64,000 bases of DNA from NCBI GenBank assembly GCA_009823505.1, contig VZQC01009601.1:2564697-2628696 (forward strand). The letters are read 5' to 3'. Shown piece by piece: positions 51,481 through 60,641 of the stretch. Origin of the DNA: Rhizomys pruinosus. Taxonomy: Eukaryota > Chordata > Mammalia > Rodentia > Spalacidae. Both the position numbers and the translations under genes were made by a program. The stretch's first letter is position 1; every line of letters starts with the position of its first letter. The notes below the pieces were generated by a model. It had not been told where the DNA came from and did no database searches. It was given only the letters and a program-made list of their open reading frames with translations.

Positions 51481-51680
51481 TCATTTCAGGCCCTAGATGG
51501 AATGCAGCGAGCTCTGAAGGCAGGAGGAGGCCTGCGCATGCGAAGGCGGAGCCCACCCTATGCCGGAGTGCCCCAGCCGTGAGATGCGTCAGGAGCATTC
51601 CAGACTACATTTCCCATAAATCTTCTTGTTTGGAGTTTGCGCTGCAGGGTTTAACCCTTCATCACCTGGTTGGAAGTGAC
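51481..51680. promoter_or_regulatory. Promoter-like cluster with NRF1 and ZNF143 motifs
   Basis: TGCGCATGCG (51533-51542) is a near-perfect NRF1 site, TGCGTCA (51585-51591) is CRE-like, and ACTACATTTCCCATAA (51604-51619) is a strong match to the ZNF143/SBS motif (ACTACAATTCCC type). CpG is enriched. Such combinations mark housekeeping and bidirectional promoters. No exon is recognisable on either side. Confidence 0.5.
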
Positions 51681-51748
51681 TCTATCGGAACTCCCAGTCC
51701 TCCACCAAAGCTTGGTTAGAAAAACAGCTGTCAAAGGCAGGAAACTGT

Positions 51749-52185
51749 GGCTAAAGAGATGGCTTAGCAGTCGAGAGCAATGGCTGTTTTTTTAAAAAAA
51801 ATTTTTTTTAATTAATTTTATTTATTTCTGTATGTGTATGAATGTACTGTCTGCATGCAGGTCTGTGCACCCGTGTCGTGCAACGCCGCGGAGGTCAGAA
51901 GAGGGTGTCGGATTCCCCTGGAACTGGAGTTCTCCTGGAATTGGAGCTTCAGACGGTTCTTAGCCGCCATGTGGGTGCTGGGGATCGAACCCGGGTCCTC
52001 TGTAAGAGCGGTTGTTTTTGCAGAAGACCTGGGTTCACTTCCTAGCACCCACCCACATGGCAGCTCACAATCACCTGCAACCCCAGTTCCAGGGGATCCA
52101 ATGCCCTTTTCTGGCCTCCACGGGCACTGCACGGCAGGGTGCACATACAGACAAGCGGGTACATACATAGACGCATAAAGTTTAA
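51749..52185 (+). mobile_element. B3-type SINE, old, split by a nested B3
   Basis: Head part (51749-51789, AAGAGATGGCTTAGCAGTC) and remainder (52010-52185, GCAGAAGACCTGGGTTCAC onward). GGCTGTTTTT and GGTTGTTTTT lie at the two edges of the insert. Confidence 0.85.
51790..52009 (-). mobile_element. B3-type SINE nested, 5' truncated, duplication subfamily
   Basis: Reverse copy with the doubled core. The element stops at GGGTCCTCTGTAAGAGC, so its head (A-box side) is missing, a normal 5' truncation. Confidence 0.93.
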
Positions 52186-52255
52186 AAAAAAAGGCGTTGG
52201 GAACGATTTGCGAAATTTGAGTGTGGACGGTAAATGGAAATTTATTGGCTCAGCC

Positions 52256-52378
52256 AGAGGTGGTGGGACATGCTGGTAATCTCAGAACTCCAGAGGCTGA
52301 GACAGGAGGATGGCTGCAAGTTCTAGGGCAGTGTGGTCTACACAAGGTTTCAGGCAAGCCAAGGCTACAGAGTGTGCC
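52256..52378 (+). mobile_element. Ancient B1-like SINE
   Basis: AGAGGTGGTGGGACATGCTG, GAGGCTGAGACAGGAGGATG and GCCAAGGCTACAGAGTGTG. Diverged. Confidence 0.55.
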
Positions 52379-52596
52379 TGGCTGGAGAGATGGCCTAGCT
52401 GTTAAGAGCACCGACTGCTCTTGCAGAGGACTCGAGTTTGATCCCCAGCACCCACATGGTGGCTGAAAACCGTCTTTAACTCCAGTTCCAGGGGAATCCG
52501 AGACCCTCTTCTGACCTCCGCGGCGTTGCACGACGCGGGTGCACAAACTTGCATGCAGACAGTACATTCATACACATAGAAAATAAAAAAAAAAAA
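52379..52596 (+). mobile_element. B3-type SINE, single-core subfamily
   Basis: Complete copy from GGCTGGAGAGATGGCCTAGC to a poly-A tail. The next B3 starts at the end of this tail. Confidence 0.94.
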
Positions 52597-52883
52597 GGGC
52601 TGGAGAGATGGCCTAGCGGTTAAGAGCGCCGACCGCTCTTACAGAGGACCCGGGTTCGATCCCCAGCACCCACATGGCGGCTGAGTGCCGTCTGAAACTC
52701 CAAACTCCAGTTCCAGGGGAATCCGACGACCCTCTTCTGACCTCCGCGGCATTGCACGACACGGGTGCACAACCTGCATGCAGACAGTACATTGATACAA
52801 CATACCGAAAATAAATAAAATTAAAAATAAAAAAAATTTAAAAAAAAAGAAAATAAAAAAAATAATAAAAAAAAAATAACATA
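52597..52883 (+). mobile_element. B3-type SINE, derivative of duplication subfamily
   Basis: Complete copy. Core reads GAAACTCCAAACTCCAGTTC, a partly deleted version of the 17-bp duplication. Long A-rich tail. Confidence 0.93.
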
Positions 52884-53065
52884 AGCCGGGCGTGGTGGCG
52901 CACGCCTTTAATCCTAGCACTTGGGAGGCAGAGGCAGGCGGATCTTTGTGAGTTCAAGGCCAGCCTGGTCTACAGAGCGAGTTCCAGGACAGCTGGGGCT
53001 ACGGGGAGACCCTGTCTCGAAAAAAACAAAAACAACAACAACAACAAAAAAAAAAAAAACCCCAA
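52884..53065 (+). mobile_element. B1 SINE, young
   Basis: Consensus-like B1 (GCCGGGCGTGGTGGCGCACG) with a CAA/poly-A tail. Confidence 0.96.
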
Positions 53066-53279
53066 AACAAAAATAAATAAAACTAACAAGAAAAATTAAA
53101 GGAATATTACGATTATTTTAAGTTGAATTATATTTAAATATTTATCCTTATAAAGGAACACACAGTGAAGTACTTAACATAAGAATTACTTTTGTTAGTT
53201 CACTTTACATTTTTCCCCCACAAAAGCTATGCAAAGCAAACAACAAAAGGTTATTTTTTCTTAAATCAAGGGCATGATT
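53066..53279. other. Unique AT-rich sequence
   Basis: No gene or repeat was recognised. Confidence 0.4.
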
Positions 53280-53293
53280 AAAGTGCATATTCA

Positions 53294-53453
53294 TGGCGCA
53301 TGCCTTTAATCCTAGCACTCGGGAGGCAGAGGCAGGTGGATCTTTGTGAGTTCAAGGCCAGCCTGGTCTACAGAGTGAGTTCCAGGTCGGCTGGGGCTAC
53401 AGGGAGACCCTGTCTCAAAAAGACCAAAATAAATAAATAAATTAAATAAAAAA
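53294..53453 (+). mobile_element. B1 SINE lacking first ~10 nt
   Basis: Begins TGGCGCATGCCTTTAATCC. AAAGTGCATATTCA before and AAAGTGAATATTCA after are a 14-bp TSD with one change. Confidence 0.94.
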
Positions 53454-53955
53454 TAAAGTGAATATTCACTTTATCATTTTGTACCTTTTTTTGTGCTTGA
53501 AAATTTTACAACCCAAACGGAAAAAGAAGGATACTCACTCCATTAATGCGCCTTTTAAACTTGAATCTGCCCAGAAAAATAAAAATAAATGTCTTTGGAA
53601 CGTTAAAGTTACTTTAACATGGAGTACATTGGTTGTGTAAAAGTATTTGGAACCAACAGAGTTTATTTCAGGAAAGAGAAAACGCTCTCCCAATTAAAAA
53701 CATACATAATATAGGAAAATACAATTCAAAATAGGATGGATCTCCCAGAGCTGCCTTGTTCAAGCCTCACACATTGTTTTTTTCTCAAACTAGGGATTTA
53801 TGATATCATAAAACTCTCAGCTGTACTGGATTAGATAAATGGAACCTCTATCTGGTCAATGTTATATTAAATTAGTTATTTATTCTATGAAATAATAAAT
53901 CTAAACATTGAATCCTATCCACACAGAAAGGTAGAAGGGATGGAGTTAAGAAATT
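53454..53955. other. Unique AT-rich sequence
   Basis: A 60-codon open frame (53458-53640) has no family resemblance. Confidence 0.4.
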
Positions 53956-54193
53956 AGAGCTGAGAGGATGGAGAAATGGCCCAGCAGTTAAGGCTGCTCT
54001 CGCAGAGAGGATCTTGGTTCAATTCCCAGTACCCACATAGTGGCTAACAACCAACTATAACTCCACTTCTAGGGGATCCAACACCCTCTTCTGGCTGCCA
54101 CAGGCTTTCCGTGTTGCAGGTGCACTGACATTTTTTGCCTGTGGGTGCAGACAAAACACTCATACCCATAAAATAAAAATAAATCCAAAAAAT
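53956..54193 (+). mobile_element. B3-type SINE, old
   Basis: GAGCTGAGAGGATGGAGAAA head, CTCCACTTCTAGGGGATCC core and an AAATAAAAATAAAT tail. Confidence 0.85.
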
Positions 54194-54205
54194 AAAAGAA
54201 TAACA

Positions 54206-54466
54206 GGGGCTGGAGAGATGGCTCAGTGGTTAAGAGCACTGACTGCTCTTGCAGAGGATCTGGCTTTGATTCTCAGCACCCACATGGAGGCTAAGAACCA
54301 TCTTTAAACTGGGCATGGTGGTGCACATCTTTAATCCTAGCACTCGAGAGGCAGAGGCAGGCAGATCTCTGTGAGTTCAAGGCCAACCTGGTCTACAGAG
54401 TGAGTTCTAGGCCAGCTGGGGCTATAGGGAGACCCTGTCTCAAAAACAAAACAAAACAAAACAAAA
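54206..54466 (+). mobile_element. Composite B3-B1 SINE, copy 3
   Basis: B3 head (GGGGCTGGAGAGATGGCTCA to AAGAACCATCTTTA, ending 54306) continues straight into a B1 (54307 on, AACTGGGCATGGTGGTGCAC). The tail is CAAAA repeats. AAAAGAATAA at 54194-54203 and 54467-54476 spans the whole composite, although it is A-rich and so weaker evidence. Confidence 0.88.
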
Positions 54467-54482
54467 AAAAGAATAATAAATT

Positions 54483-54565
54483 AGGGCCGAGGATGTAGCT
54501 CTGTTCGTAGAGTGCTTGCCTATCATGAACAACATCCCAGGTACCATCTCCAACACCACACACGG
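54483..54565 (+). mobile_element. ID-like SINE fragment
   Basis: AGGGCCGAGGATGTAGCTCT and AGAGTGCTTGCCTATCATG resemble the ID/B4 head. Confidence 0.6.
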
Positions 54566-54783
54566 GATGGAGCGGATTGGTCAGAAGTTCAAGATCAAGC
54601 ACCCTCACTGGAGAACCATCTCACTGGCCCATATTCCAAGATTTTTATACAGAAAACTGCATTTTCTAGGTTTGGGGCAGAGAGCAGGACCTTGCTGTCA
54701 GGATCTGGGGCATTCTTGTAACCAAGTAGCTGGGAAAGTTGCTGAGGAGCAAAGCTTTAAATGTGTGTTCACTTACATTGATC

Positions 54784-54938
54784 CTTGTTTTATTTATTTA
54801 TTTTTATTTTTTATTTTTTATTTATTTATTTATTTTTGTCTTTTCAAGACAGGGTCTCCCTGTAACCCCAGCTGTCCTGGAACTCACTCTGTAGACCAGG
54901 CTGGCCTTGAACTCACAAAGATCCACCTGCCTCTGATA
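54784..54938 (-). mobile_element. B1 SINE, 5' truncated
   Basis: ATTT-repeat tail, then reverse B1 up to GATCCACCTGCCTCTG. The head is missing. Confidence 0.92.
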
Positions 54939-54948
54939 TTTTGCCAGG

Positions 54949-55095
54949 CTTGGTGGTATACACCTTTAATCCCAGCACTCAGGAGGCAGAAACAGGTGGA
55001 CTCTGTGAGTTCAAGGCCAGCCTGGTCTACATAGAGAGTTCCAGGACAACTGGGGCTACAGGGATACCCTGTCTTGAAAAGACCAGAAAAAAAAT
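54949..55095 (+). mobile_element. B1 SINE
   Basis: Full B1 (GCCAGGCTTGGTGGTATACA to CCTGTCTTGAAAAGACC). Ten bases from an inverted B1, so the pair can form a long hairpin. Confidence 0.93.
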
Positions 55096-55305
55096 TTCAT
55101 TTATTTTATGTGTATGAGTGTATTGCCCCATGTGTGTAAATGCACCTGTGGCATGCAATGCCTATAGAGGTCAGAAGAGGGCATCGGACCTCTGGAACTC
55201 GAGTTACAGATGGTTGTTAACTGCCACATGGAAGCTGGGAACATGAACCAGGTTCCTCTGTAAGAGCAGCCAATGCTCTTAACTGTGAGCCATCTTTCCA
55301 GCCCC
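55096..55305 (-). mobile_element. B3-type SINE
   Basis: Reverse B3 with GAACTCGAGTTACAGATGG and GAGCCATCTTTCCAGCCCC. Confidence 0.87.
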
Positions 55306-55527
55306 ATATTTATTATTATTACTATTATTATATTTTTTATATCACTCAGACTTCATTCTCTCCCTCTACTCTCCTGAAGAAGAGAAGAACGATCATCAAT
55401 GGCAAGTGGCAGTTGCCCTAAAGCAACACCAAGAGCCAGCTTCACACTCTGGAGAGAATGCTAGTCTCCTCTTCATGGTTTCTGGTACTCTACACAGTCA
55501 GAGAAACTTCTTGACTAACGTTCTATA
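55306..55527. other. Unique sequence
   Basis: No repeat or gene was recognised. Confidence 0.4.
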
Positions 55528-55542
55528 GAAATGATCCCTGAG

Positions 55543-55739
55543 GGCTGGAGAGAGAGCGCTGACTGCTCTTGCAGAGGAACGGGGTTCGTTCCCCAGCACC
55601 CACATGGCAACTGAGAACCGTCTTTAACTACAGTTCCAGGGGAATCCAACACCCTCTTCTGACCTCCGCGGGATTGCACGACACGGGTGCACAGACCTAC
55701 ATGCAGACAGTACATTTATACACATTAAAAAAAAAAAAA
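55543..55739 (+). mobile_element. B3-type SINE with head deletion
   Basis: GGGCTGGAGAGAGAGCGCTG shows that the A-box segment (about 15 nt) is deleted. The 15-bp flank AGAAATGATCCCTGA (55528-55542) recurs only after the following B1 (55905-55919). Confidence 0.94.
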
Positions 55740-55904
55740 GCCAGGCGTGATGGTGCACACCTTTGATCCTAGCACTTGGGAGGCAGAGGCAGGTGGATCT
55801 CTGAGTTTAAGGCCAGGCTGGTCTACAGAGTGAGTGCCAGGCCAGCTGGGGCTACAGGGAGACCCTGTCTCGAAAAGACCAAAAAAGAAAAAAAAAAAAA
55901 AAAA
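55740..55904 (+). mobile_element. B1 SINE inside the same TSD as the preceding B3
   Basis: Full B1 with a long A tail. The TSD of the B3 lies on its far side, so it either inserted in the B3 tail or was carried with it. Confidence 0.95.
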
Positions 55905-55992
55905 AGAAATGATCCCTGAAAGTATAGTCTTTTATTTATTTATTTTTTTTAGGGCAAGCTCAGACTGGCCCAGAACTCTACATAAAAATCTA

Positions 55993-56138
55993 GCCGGGCG
56001 TGGTGGCACGCTCCTTTAATCCCAGCACTCGGGAGGCAGAAGTAGGTGGGATCAAGGCCAGCCTGGTCTACAGAGAGAGCTCCAGGACACCTGGTACTAA
56101 AAGGGAGACCCTGTCTCAAAAATACCAAAAGAAAAGGG
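55993..56138 (+). mobile_element. B1 SINE with central deletion
   Basis: AGCCGGGCGTGGTGGCACGC. About 15 nt (ATCTCTGTGAGTTC region) are missing. Confidence 0.92.
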
Positions 56139-56156
56139 TAAAAAAAATCTATATAA

Positions 56157-56299
56157 GCTGGGCGTGGTGGCACACGCCTTTAATCCTAGCACTTGGGAGG
56201 CAGAGGCAGGCGGATCTCTGTGAGTTCAAGGCCAGCCTGGTCTACAGAGTGAGTTCCAGGACAGCCAGGGCTACTCGAAAAGACCAAAAAAAAAAAAAA
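56157..56299 (+). mobile_element. B1 SINE with 3' deletion
   Basis: GCTGGGCGTGGTGGCACACG. The AGGGAGACCCTGTC segment is missing. AAATCTATATAA lies on both sides. Confidence 0.93.
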
Positions 56300-56455
56300 A
56301 ATCTATATAAAAAACAAAATTTGTAATGGGGAACAAAATATAACAGTATAATAAGAGGTCCTCCCAACAATTTTTTGTTTTGTGATAACCTTCCAACTTG
56401 ATATTTTATCTCCTCATAAGTTCTGTATTAAGAGAGTAAGACTGTTAATAAACCT

Positions 56456-56500
56456 CAGTTTCTCTCTCCCTCTCTCTCTCTCTATCTCTCTCTCTCTGTG
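56456..56500. repeat. (CT)n microsatellite
   Basis: TCTC units with a TATC break. Confidence 0.95.
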
Positions 56501-56504
56501 TTTT

Positions 56505-56730
56505 TTTTTTTTTGTTGTTGTTATTTGTTTGTTTAAAAGATAGGGTCTCATGTATCCCAGGCTGGCCTTCAACTCACTATGTCCCCTAGGATGACCTTGA
56601 ACCTCCTGCCTCCACATGAATGTTGAGATTACAGACCTGTGCCACACTGTTAATGCCATCCTGGAATTGAAATCCAGATACTGAGCTAGGCAAGCCACTC
56701 TACATACTGAGCTACATGCCCAGTCCCAGT
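56505..56730 (-). mobile_element. B4 SINE, reverse, old
   Basis: AGATAGGGTCTCATGTATCC, GATTACAGACCTGTGCCACA and CTCTACATACTGAGCTACAT. Confidence 0.7.
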
Positions 56731-56925
56731 TTTTGTGTTTCTAAGATAGAATATTGCTATGTAGCATAGACCAGCCTTGAATCCTCAGTGATCCTCTTTG
56801 CTGCCTCAGAATGAGTTCTTCCCACTTACTGTTTAATGTAAACATATTTGGGGGTTTGGTGTGAAGCTCATCTTTACAGTGTTTGCCTGGAATGCATGAA
56901 GCCCTCAGTGTCACAATAAATAAGG
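56731..56925. mobile_element. Diverged B1 and ID fragments
   Basis: 56735-56830 is a decayed reverse B1 (TTGCTATGTAGCATAGACC). 56862-56920 resembles an ID head (GGTGTGAAGCTCATCTTTAC, GAATGCATGAAGCCCTCAG). Confidence 0.45.
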
Positions 56926-57128
56926 CCTCAATTTAATCATGGAAGGTGATCATAGAAGCTCCCTGCTTCTTTCCTTAACTCTAGACTTTGGGTTAGAAGA
57001 AACAATGGATTTGCAAAACATGATCAATGCTTATTTGCATTTTAAAAACATTTATTGATTGATTGATTTAGTGTGTGGGGGCGGGGGGTTTACCTGCTGA
57101 GTCAGCTTGGTAGCCCTATGACTTTAAA

Positions 57129-57333
57129 AAAAATTTATTATTTTTATTTTATGTGTATGAGTGTACATGCACTTGTGTCATGCAATGCTCACAAAGGTCA
57201 GCAGAGGGCATCAGATTCCCTTGGAACCGAAGTTATGGACAGTTGTTAGCTGGCATGTGGCTGCTGAGCATCGAACCTGGGTCTTCTGCAAGAGCAGCCA
57301 GTCTCTTAACCACTGAGCTATCTCTCCAGCCCC
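57129..57333 (-). mobile_element. B3-type SINE, old
   Basis: Reverse B3 ending GAGCTATCTCTCCAGCCCC. Host TATGACTTT and CACGACTTT flank it. Confidence 0.85.
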
Positions 57334-57498
57334 ACGACTTTTTTTTTTAACACTTGAAAATTTCTCCTGGTTCAGTTATCTGTCAGAGGTATGTACGACT
57401 AAATCGTTCTTCACTTTAACTGCACTGTGGGTGTTACGTGTTGAGTTAATCAATCCTTTATAGGGTTCAGTTTACATTGCTATAAATAATATGTAGCA
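57334..57498. other. Unique sequence
   Basis: Nothing recognised. Confidence 0.4.
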
Positions 57499-57745
57499 GG
57501 GCTGGAGAGATAGCCTAGCGGTTAAGAGCACTGACTGCTCTTGCAGAGGACCCGGGTTCAATCCCCAGCACCCACATGCTGGCTGAGAACCGTCTGTAAC
57601 TCCAATTCCAGGAGAACTCCAGTTCCAGGGGAATCCGAGACCCTCTTCTGACCTCTGTGGCATTGCACGACACGGGTGCACAAACCTACATGCAGACAGT
57701 ACCTTCATACACATACAAAATAAATAAATAAAATTAAAAAAATGA
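57499..57745 (+). mobile_element. B3-type SINE, 17-bp duplication subfamily
   Basis: Full copy of the GATAGCCTAGCGG/CTGTAACTCC sub-group with a TAAA-repeat tail. Confidence 0.95.
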
Positions 57746-58055
57746 TAATCACAGGCAACTGGGAGTGGCTAGTGCCTTTGAAATTCAGCACTGAAGCTCA
57801 GGGGTACAGAGTTTATAAAGGCAAAAACTGCAAAAATGATGACAATTTGGACCAGATGGAGGTCAGAGAGACCTTGCTACAGTAGTTTAGTTATATTTTA
57901 CCAGTTGTTTTGGTTATACTTCTAGGAGTAGCCAGGGTTATGGAAGCCCTGAATGCGTTGCTGGGGAGGCTAGTGGCTGGGAAGAAAAGCAATGCAGGCA
58001 CGGCCTGGGGGCAGGACTGGCCAGGACAAAATGGAGGTTTTTCTGGTACTTCAGT
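57746..58055. other. Unique sequence
   Basis: No repeat was recognised. Confidence 0.4.
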
Positions 58056-58194
58056 TTGGTTTTGGTCTTTTGGAGACAGGATCTCACTGTAGCCCCAGCT
58101 GGCCTGGAACTCACAGGCTGACCTCAATCTCAGAGAGATCTACCTCCCTCAGCCTCCGAGTACTGGGATTAAAGACATGCGTTGCCATGCCCAG
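58056..58194 (-). mobile_element. B1 SINE
   Basis: Reverse B1 with a small central deletion, ending GCCATGCCCAGCT. Confidence 0.88.
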
Positions 58195-58195
58195 C

Positions 58196-58340
58196 TGTTT
58201 GTTTTGAGACAGGGTCTCACGGTGTATCCCTGGCTGGCTAGAACTCACTATGTAGACCAGGCTGACCTTGAACTCACAGAGATTGGCCTGGCTCAGCCCC
58301 TGAGAGTGTTGGGATTAAGGGCATGTGTCAACATGGCTGG
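58196..58340 (-). mobile_element. B1 SINE, diverged
   Basis: Reverse B1 with GTATCCCTGGCTGGCTAG, of an older subfamily. Confidence 0.85.
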
Positions 58341-58398
58341 CAGTATACATTTTTATTAAATGACTAAAAAGGTATTTAAGGGTAAACATGAATTCCGC

Positions 58399-58566
58399 CC
58401 TTTTTTTTTTTTGTCTTTGTGAGGAAGGGTCTCCCTGTAATCCCAGCTGTCCTGGAACTTGCTATGTAGACCAGGCTGGCCTTGAACTCCCAGAGATCTG
58501 TCCTCTGCCTCTGCCTCTGCCTCCTGAGTGCTGGGATTAAAGGCATGCGCCACACCGGGCCTGGCA
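58399..58566 (-). mobile_element. B1 SINE with (CTCTGC)n expansion
   Basis: Reverse B1. The CTCTGCCTCTGC stretch is expanded by a few units, as in the copy at 63463. Confidence 0.9.
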
Positions 58567-58595
58567 TACCATACTACTTAAAAAAAAATGCCTGA

Positions 58596-58798
58596 TCCGG
58601 AGAGATGGTTCAGCAGTTGAGAGCACTGACTGCTCTAGCAGATGACCAGGGTTCAATTTCCAGCACCACATGGCAGCTAACAGTCTGCAACTCCAGTTCC
58701 AGGGGATCAACCGCCCCCTCTGACCTTTGAGGGCATTACATGACACAGGTGCACTTCCGCACATGCAGGCAGTACACTCATACATACATATAAATATT
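58596..58798 (+). mobile_element. B3-type SINE
   Basis: CCGGAGAGATGGTTCAGCAG to CATACATACATATAAAT, moderately diverged. Confidence 0.86.
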
Positions 58799-58889
58799 AA
58801 AAAATAAATCCTTAAGGAATTGCTATTCAGATTCAAATATCAAGTAGTCTATACATAGATTCATTCAACAAACATTTATTGAAAATCCA

Positions 58890-59043
58890 ATGTGAGGTTA
58901 GTAAAGTGCTGCCTTGCAAAGTTGGTCCCCAGAACCCGTATTCCTGTTGGTTCGTGGTGTAATCCAAGTGCTGGGGAGGTGGAGCTGGCCTGGCAGCCTA
59001 GTCTACTTGGCAAGCTCCAGGTCAGTGAGAGGCCCTGTCTGTT
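58890..59043 (+). mobile_element. B4-like SINE, old
   Basis: GAGGTTAGTAAAGTGCTGCC and TGGTGTAATCCAAGTGCTGG, then CCAGGTCAGTGAGAGGCCCT. Confidence 0.55.
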
Positions 59044-59047
59044 TTTC

Positions 59048-59218
59048 GTGTGTGTGTGTGTGTGTATGTGTGTGCGTGTGTGTCTTTTTGAGACAGGGTC
59101 TCCCACAGCTGGCCTGCAACTAGCTATAGAGACCAGATTTGCCCTTGAAGTCACAGAAATCTACCTGCTGCTGCCTACCAAGTGCTGGGACCAAAGGCGT
59201 GGACCACCACACCCCCCT
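59048..59218 (-). mobile_element. B1 SINE with (GT)n tail
   Basis: A GT run (59048-59082) is followed by a diverged reverse B1 ending GGACCACCACACCCCC. Confidence 0.85.
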
Positions 59219-59244
59219 GTTTTGTTTTGTTTTGTTTTTAAGTG

Positions 59245-59360
59245 GCACAAGCTTTAATCCCAGCACTTGAGAAGCAGAGGGCAGCTTGGTGTACATAGTG
59301 ATCTCCAGGGCAGAAGGGCCTGCAGGAAAACCCTGCCTCAAAACAACAACAGCAATAATG

Positions 59361-59393
<33 letters not shown>

Positions 59394-59395
59394 TT
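59245..59395 (+). mobile_element. B1 SINE fragment with (AAT)n tail
   Basis: GCTTTAATCCCAGCACTTGA to AAACCCTGCCTCAAAAC, then an AAT repeat at 59358-59392. Confidence 0.75.
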
Positions 59396-59409
59396 TAAAA
59401 GAAATTTAA

Positions 59410-59515
59410 AAGGTTGATAGGACCTGAGGAATGACACCTGAGATTGTCCTCTGGCCTGCACACCTGTTCATGAATGTGAGCATGAGTGTACACACACACA
59501 CACACACACACACAC
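59410..59515 (+). mobile_element. RSINE1-like 3' fragment with (CA)n
   Basis: GATTGTCCTCTGGCCTGCAC, ending in an AC repeat (59490-59514). Confidence 0.55.
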
Positions 59516-59974
59516 TTGACCTGCTGTATGACAGACATTGCTCTAGATGGTGTCATAATAACAAGGAATCAAAGATAAAAACTACCGGTCTGATGGTCCA
59601 TTGTTGACAAACAATGAGAAACTTAAGGGCTTATAATAAAAGAGATTTTGAGAAGGACTGTGGGTAGGATTGTCTCAGAAGGGCACTCTGTAGCTAGAGA
59701 CAATGGGAGTCATTATCAATACCAGGCTTGATTCACAGAGAGACTGTTACCAGAACTTGGCATGAATGGGTTGGAATTCAGACCAGTGCTGCTTGGGCCA
59801 GGAGACAGCAGCAGGTGCACCCTCCCAGCCCGGCTCCAGGACACTTTCGAGCACCCTGCTGAGAGTCTGCTTTGGAACTCCAGCTCCCAGGAGCCTGGGT
59901 TTCTCACTTCCCCAAACGATGCAAACATTTGGGGCACATTGGATACCTCAGAGTGGTCACCTGTTGTGGTATGA
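59516..59974. other. Unique sequence
   Basis: No repeat or gene was recognised. Two overlapping 70-codon frames have no known domain. Confidence 0.4.
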
Positions 59975-60238
59975 ATGAGGACTGTCCCCCTAGGCTCATG
60001 AATATTTGAACACTTGGTCCCATGGTAATGGAACTGTTTGGGGAGGTTATGAAGCCTTGATGAAGGAAATACGTCACTGGGGGCGGGCCTTGTCTTCCTG
60101 CTCTCTCACTGCTTCCTATATGTGAATAAAAATGTGGTCAATGAGCTCCCTGCTCTGCTGCTCTGCCTTCCTGCCATGATGGGCTCCAGCCCTCTGGGAC
60201 CATAAGCCAAAATAAAGTTTCTTCAGTTGCTTTTAGTC
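59975..60238 (+). repeat. LTR-like dispersed repeat, family not named
   Basis: GGAACTGTTTGGGGAGGTTA, GAAATACGTCACTGGGGGCG, CTGCCATGATGGGCTCCAGC and ATAAGCCAAAATAAAGTTTC match in order a widespread rodent repeat with a terminal AATAAA. Internal retroviral sequence is absent. Confidence 0.6.
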
Positions 60239-60242
60239 ATGA

Positions 60243-60438
60243 TTTTTTTAAATTATGTGTCTGAGTGTTTTGTCTGTCTGTGCACCATGCACATGTATGT
60301 ATGTCTGTGCACCATGCACATGTCTGGTGCCCAGGGAGACCAGAAGAAGGTGGAGATTACAGATGGTGCTGGGAACCTGACCCCAGTCCTTGGAAGGAGC
60401 TTCAGTGCTCTTCACTGCTGAGCCATCTCTCTAGCTCC
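60243..60438 (-). mobile_element. B3-type SINE with 30-bp internal duplication
   Basis: Reverse B3 in which GTCTGTGCACCATGCACATG occurs twice in tandem (60277-60330). Ends CATCTCTCTAGCTCC. Confidence 0.8.
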
Positions 60439-60630
60439 TGGTCTTGATATTTTATCTCAGCAACAGAAAAAAAAAACCCTCCAAAAGCTAATCTAGTACC
60501 TTTCTTCCCTGCCTTCCTTCTTCCCCTCCCCCTTCTCTGCTTTCTTCTGAGGACTTGGCTGCCTGGCTGTGGGCTCCTCTGAGTTCTCTGCAAGAAGCAA
60601 CTTTTTTCTTTTAAATTTTTAAATTTTTTT
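60439..60630. other. Unique sequence
   Basis: Pyrimidine-rich. No gene. Confidence 0.4.
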
Positions 60631-60641
60631 AAGATGCAACT

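Noticed and set aside
54516..55034. 172-codon frame
   Set aside because: It runs across an ID fragment, unique DNA and two B1 elements in opposite orientations, so it is not a real exon.
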